Source of the DNA: an uncultured Fibrobacterota bacterium | Lineage (GTDB): Bacteria > Fibrobacterota > Chitinivibrionia > Chitinivibrionales > CAIOZP01 | NCBI GenBank assembly: GCA_903862805.1 | Contig: CAIOZP010000141.1 | Coordinates: 1-8,597, forward strand | Reading direction: 5' to 3' | Length of the DNA: 8,597 nucleotides | Shown: in pieces, positions 7,691 to 8,597 of the stretch | How the letters are laid out: each line of letters opens with the position of its first letter | How positions within the stretch are numbered: position 1 is the first letter of the stretch | Position numbers and translations under genes: made by a program | The notes under the pieces: model-generated | Database searches by the model: none | What the model was told of the DNA's origin: nothing | What the model saw: only the letters and a program-made list of their open reading frames with translations

Positions 7691-8597
7691 ATATCAATTC
7701 GATAATAGAATAGTCCTTTTTGCCTTTTCGGAGCAAGGCAAATTTTTTCTGGATTATGAAATCGTTGACGGTCACGATTTTTTCAAGCGGAACTTTCTGC
7801 TGATTGATAGAAACCCCGTTTGCCAGAAGCGCCCGTTTTGCTTCACCTTTTGAAGCGAATGCAGATTTGCAGCCAGCAATTACTTGTGGTGTCGTTAGAA
7901 CATCTATTGCAGACAGCCCATTCCCGAGTGATTCACAGCTGATCTGCATACACGGCAATCCATCACCGAGAAAATCAGAAAACTCTCCAAGAGACATGTT
8001 TCTGAGGTCATCTATCGAACCTTCACCAAAAAGAATTTTTGAAATCTTTTGGGCGCTCTCGAAAGCCGCTTTTGAATGAACCCGTGTCGTGACATCTTCG
8101 GCGAGTATTTTTTGAAGTAACCGAAGATGTGGCGCCTGTGCGTGTTCAGCCTCGATCGCTTCGATTTCCTCTTTGCCGAGCAATGTGAAAATCCGGATAT
8201 ATCTCGCAGCTTCGTCATCGCCTGCGTTCAGCCAGAACTGGTAGAACCTATACGGCGAGGTCAATTTCGGATCAAGCCAGATGCGTTCACCAGCGGCGCT
8301 CTTGCCGAATTTTGTGCCGTCGGCTTTGGTCACGAGCGGACAGGTCACGGCGTGGGCTTCGCCGGCGCTCATCTTGCGGATGATCTCGGTTCCGGCGGTT
8401 ATGTTGCCCCACTGATCGGCTCCGGCGATTTGTACGGTGCATTTTTGGGTCTGGTTGAGGTGGTGATAGTCCCAACCCTGAAGCAACTGATAGCTGAACT
8501 CGGTGAAAGAAATCCCGCCTTCCATTCTGGATTGCACGGAATCTTTGGCAAGCATGTAACTGACGGTTAGTTGCTTGCCGATGTCGCGCAGGAAATC
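7689..8597 (-). CDS. tyrS: Tyrosyl-tRNA synthetase TyrS (5' end outside window)
   Basis: TyrS charges tRNA-Tyr with tyrosine in the cytoplasm. The visible 302 residues begin at DFLRDIGKQLTVSYMLAKDS, the region after the Rossmann core start; the N-terminal 110-120 residues with the HIGH-type motif are outside the window. Next come GISFTEFSYQLLQG, the tyrosine-pocket motif GADQWGNIT (visible residues 59-67), and the KMSKS-class loop as KFGKS (96-100) inside TKADGTKFGKS. Then LDPKLTSPYRFYQFW follows, then the anticodon-binding helical domain, and a C-terminal S4 RNA-binding domain with GEAKRALLANGVSINQQKV and a LRKGKK end. All features match a functional bacterial enzyme of about 420 residues. 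It is followed by the small gene after 11 nt and by the terminator, so the two form one transcript end. Confidence 0.97.
   Translation of the reverse strand, partial: DFLRDIGKQLTVSYMLAKDSVQSRMEGGISFTEFSYQLLQGWDYHHLNQTQKCTVQIAGADQWGNITAGTEIIRKMSAGEAHAVTCPLVTKADGTKFGKSAAGERIWLDPKLTSPYRFYQFWLNAGDDEAARYIRIFTLLGKEEIEAIEAEHAQAPHLRLLQKILAEDVTTRVHSKAAFESAQKISKILFGEGSIDDLRNMSLGEFSDFLGDGLPCMQISCESLGNGLSAIDVLTTPQVIAGCKSAFASKGEAKRALLANGVSINQQKVPLEKIVTVNDFIIQKKFALLRKGKKDYSIIELI

Overview
The window is a compact stretch of bacterial chromosome in which every supportable gene lies on the minus strand. In transcription order (right to left) it holds tyrS (5' end outside the window), a 56-codon small gene, a regulator/lipoprotein pair (B), a secreted 198-residue protein, a second regulator/lipoprotein pair (A), an rlmM-like rRNA methyltransferase gene, and ligA (3' end outside the window). 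Two proteins of the TIGR02147/DUF4423 type, a family defined on Fibrobacter succinogenes paralogues, point to a member of Fibrobacterota or a close relative. That placement rests on family recognition from the sequence, not on a database search.

Right part (7507-8597): the TyrS C-terminal two thirds, with the KFGKS loop and S4 domain, is followed after 11 nt by a small basic protein with a near-perfect ribosome binding site. An intrinsic-terminator-like hairpin and T-tract lie inside this small reading frame, ahead of its stop codon. Most transcripts would therefore be stop-less. This is the arrangement known for the tmRNA-controlled ribosome rescue factors ArfA and BrfA, and it is the most interesting signal in the window.

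Middle part (2751-7506): there are two cassettes of the same design. Each is a TIGR02147-type putative regulator whose stop codon overlaps the start codon of a lipoprotein gene (ATGA, 4 nt). The two lipoproteins differ in their bodies, but they share a motif directly after the lipidated cysteine (Cys-x3-[N/D]-V-A-G-G-x3-G-N). The two regulator promoter regions share a 9-mer, CAGTAAGCA, within GCTTA/TAAGC inverted repeats. Between the cassettes is a monocistronic gene for an exported, probably beta-sandwich protein, bounded by hairpins.

Left part (1-2740): rlmM and ligA follow lipoprotein A with gaps of only 10 and 25 nt. These information-processing genes therefore probably share transcripts with regulator/lipoprotein pair A. 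No tRNA, rRNA, CRISPR array, insertion sequence or plus-strand gene was found. No gene-free stretch reaches 300 nt; the longest is 7288-7506.
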